Positions 32,194 through 33,308 of a DNA stretch of 33,308 nucleotides are shown here, piece after piece; positions within the stretch are counted from its first letter, which is position 1; every line of letters begins with the position of its first letter. The stretch covers positions 1 through 33,308 of the forward strand of contig JAFSDS010000045.1 in assembly GCA_017436125.1 (NCBI GenBank). Reading direction: 5' to 3'. The notes beneath the pieces were generated by a model, which did no database searches, was not told the origin of the DNA, and saw nothing but the letters and a program-made list of their open reading frames with translations. The position numbers were made by a program, and so were the translations under genes. The stretch comes from Oscillospiraceae bacterium (GTDB lineage: Bacteria; Bacillota; Clostridia; Oscillospirales; Ruminococcaceae).

Positions 32194-33308
32194 TTAACAT
32201 ACATTTTTATTCTTTGCCTGTCCGAAAACACCTTCGCCGGGTTTTGTGGTCATAAGCTCATAAAGTTCCGTATCTTTCGGGAAATGGTTCACGAATGGTA
32301 CCAACGTTGAGCCGTACTTTATAAGTCCGGAACCCGGTTCCGCATCGGTAACATAGGCAAGCTGTGTGCTTGAAATATTGAAGAGTTTCGACAGCCTTTC
32401 TCTGTCTTGCTCCGCCTGACTGAGCATTACTATGAATTCGGAGTTTCCAAGCATACTTCTTGCAAGCGGAAAGTTCCATAGGAAATCAACGTTCTGAGTT
32501 ATGCCCGTTGGGTAGGCATCTCTTTTTCTGAACTGACGCCATACGCTGTCAAGGAATAGCGCAGAAGAGTTATTGCTGAAAGCGGTGTGGAACTCGTCTA
32601 TAAATACATGCGTACGAATTCCGATTCTGTGGTTTTGCGCAACTCTATTGAGTATGGTGTCCGTTATTATCAGCATACCAGGAGATTTAAGCGACGGACC
32701 AAGCCTGTGGGTATCAAACACTATTACTCGCTTTGTAAGGTCAACATTGCTTTCATGGCCAAAAATATCCTGCGAACCTTTGGTGTACATTTCAATTGCA
32801 AGGGCAATATCTCTGGCATGCGGTTCCGGTTGCCGGAGAAGATCTTCTCGCAAGATGGCAAATGTAGGAACGATTCCGGTTCTTTCGTATTCGTAATATA
32901 CATTTGCAACACAGCGGTCAACAATGGATCTTTTTTCGGAAGACAAATCTCTTTCGATGATCCTTTCTATAAGCGATATTACAAACTGCGACTTTGAGGC
33001 TATGGGGTCATCTTCTCCATATCCGTCAACCATAAACATTGCGTTGAGTCTGTCTTTTCCTCCGGCGTGAAGATCTATTATGCAGCATTCATCTTTTGCA
33101 AGAGCTTTCACAAGCGCAACATATTCGCCCTCCGGGTCATAAATGAGTATTGAATCCTTTGTTGTGAGAATCAGAATTGATATTATCATTTTGACCAAAA
33201 AGGATTTGCCTGCTCCGGGAACGCCCAAAACAAAAGAACTTTGGTTCAGAAGCTGTGATTTGTCGCAAAGTATAAGGTTGTGGGAAATCGCATTTTCTCC
33301 ATAGTACA
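32194..33308 (-). CDS. VirB4/TraE-type conjugation ATPase (N-terminal part beyond window)
   Basis: The frame is open from the right edge to the stop at 32194, giving the last 370 residues. It begins YYGENAISHNLILCDKSQLL and continues FVLGVPGAGKSF (Walker A), LIYDPEGEYVALV, and FIDEFHTAF (Walker B), followed by IMLSQAEQDRERLSKLF. This is the C-terminal ATPase domain of the VirB4-like energiser of type IV secretion systems in Gram-positive ICEs (Tn1549 CD1110-like). The internal TTG at 33228 is not a real start. It leads the sortase and hydrolase genes in one leftward operon. Confidence 0.92.
   Translation of the reverse strand, partial: YYGENAISHNLILCDKSQLLNQSSFVLGVPGAGKSFLVKMIISILILTTKDSILIYDPEGEYVALVKALAKDECCIIDLHAGGKDRLNAMFMVDGYGEDDPIASKSQFVISLIERIIERDLSSEKRSIVDRCVANVYYEYERTGIVPTFAILREDLLRQPEPHARDIALAIEMYTKGSQDIFGHESNVDLTKRVIVFDTHRLGPSLKSPGMLIITDTILNRVAQNHRIGIRTHVFIDEFHTAFSNNSSALFLDSVWRQFRKRDAYPTGITQNVDFLWNFPLARSMLGNSEFIVMLSQAEQDRERLSKLFNISSTQLAYVTDAEPGSGLIKYGSTLVPFVNHFPKDTELYELMTTKPGEGVFGQAKNKNVC

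Noticed and set aside
33228..33228. TTG at 33228 as the start of the VirB4-like gene
   Set aside because: The frame stays open to the window edge with conserved VirB4 sequence (YGENAISHNLILC), so the gene is truncated by the window, not by a start codon.

Overview
The window looks like a chromosomal segment of an endospore-forming, low-to-mid GC Firmicute of the class Clostridia. The evidence is a dipicolinate synthase pair, adenosylcobalamin-dependent ribonucleotide reductase as the nucleotide reductase gene seen, strong AGGAGG-type ribosome sites with several GTG/TTG starts, compact A-tract/hairpin/T-tract terminators and a Tn1549-type conjugative element. I cannot name a genus from the sequence.

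Positions 1-15,990 are host backbone. They hold, in order: dpaB (cut by the window edge) and dpaA on the minus strand; a small membrane-anchored protein; a RecD2-type helicase; an MreB/Mbl actin overlapped by a TraX-family membrane protein and followed by an MsbA-type ABC exporter (plus strand); a small unknown protein and a CaxA-type cation exchanger on the minus strand, the latter behind a yybP-ykoY (Mn2+) riboswitch; nrdJ; a MarR-MATE operon with an exceptionally clean operator/promoter; a divergent YczE/YitT-like membrane protein; and a CDF metal exporter with the Asn/Asp metal-site pattern of Mn2+ exporters, plus a small SHOCT-like protein. Two candidate Mn2+-homeostasis genes therefore lie within 8 kb.

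At 15,989-16,064 is tRNA-Ala(CGC). Immediately behind it begins an integrative and conjugative element (ICE) that continues past the right end. Its left end carries a tyrosine integrase, an excisionase-like protein and a MazF/NdoA-like toxin without visible antitoxin, followed by about 0.4 kb of GC-richer, apparently non-coding DNA. The main cargo is a 5.9-kb secreted RHS/YD-repeat protein whose C-terminal tip looks like an HNH/EndoVII-fold (HH-motif) nuclease, overlapped by 4 bp with a double-CXXC protein that is the likely immunity factor. Next come two regulatory blocks: a sigma-like factor, HTH protein and zinc-ribbon protein on minus; two XRE regulators; then an ECF sigma factor, membrane anti-sigma and small secreted protein on plus. 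The right end is the conjugation module read leftward: VirB4-type ATPase, class B sortase and CHAP cell-wall hydrolase, ending at a perfect 15-bp terminator.

The most interesting part is the ICE-borne toxin/immunity cassette together with regulatory RNA structures around the element's sigma and XRE genes. The host-side Mn2+ riboswitch and the MarR operator are the clearest regulatory sites.
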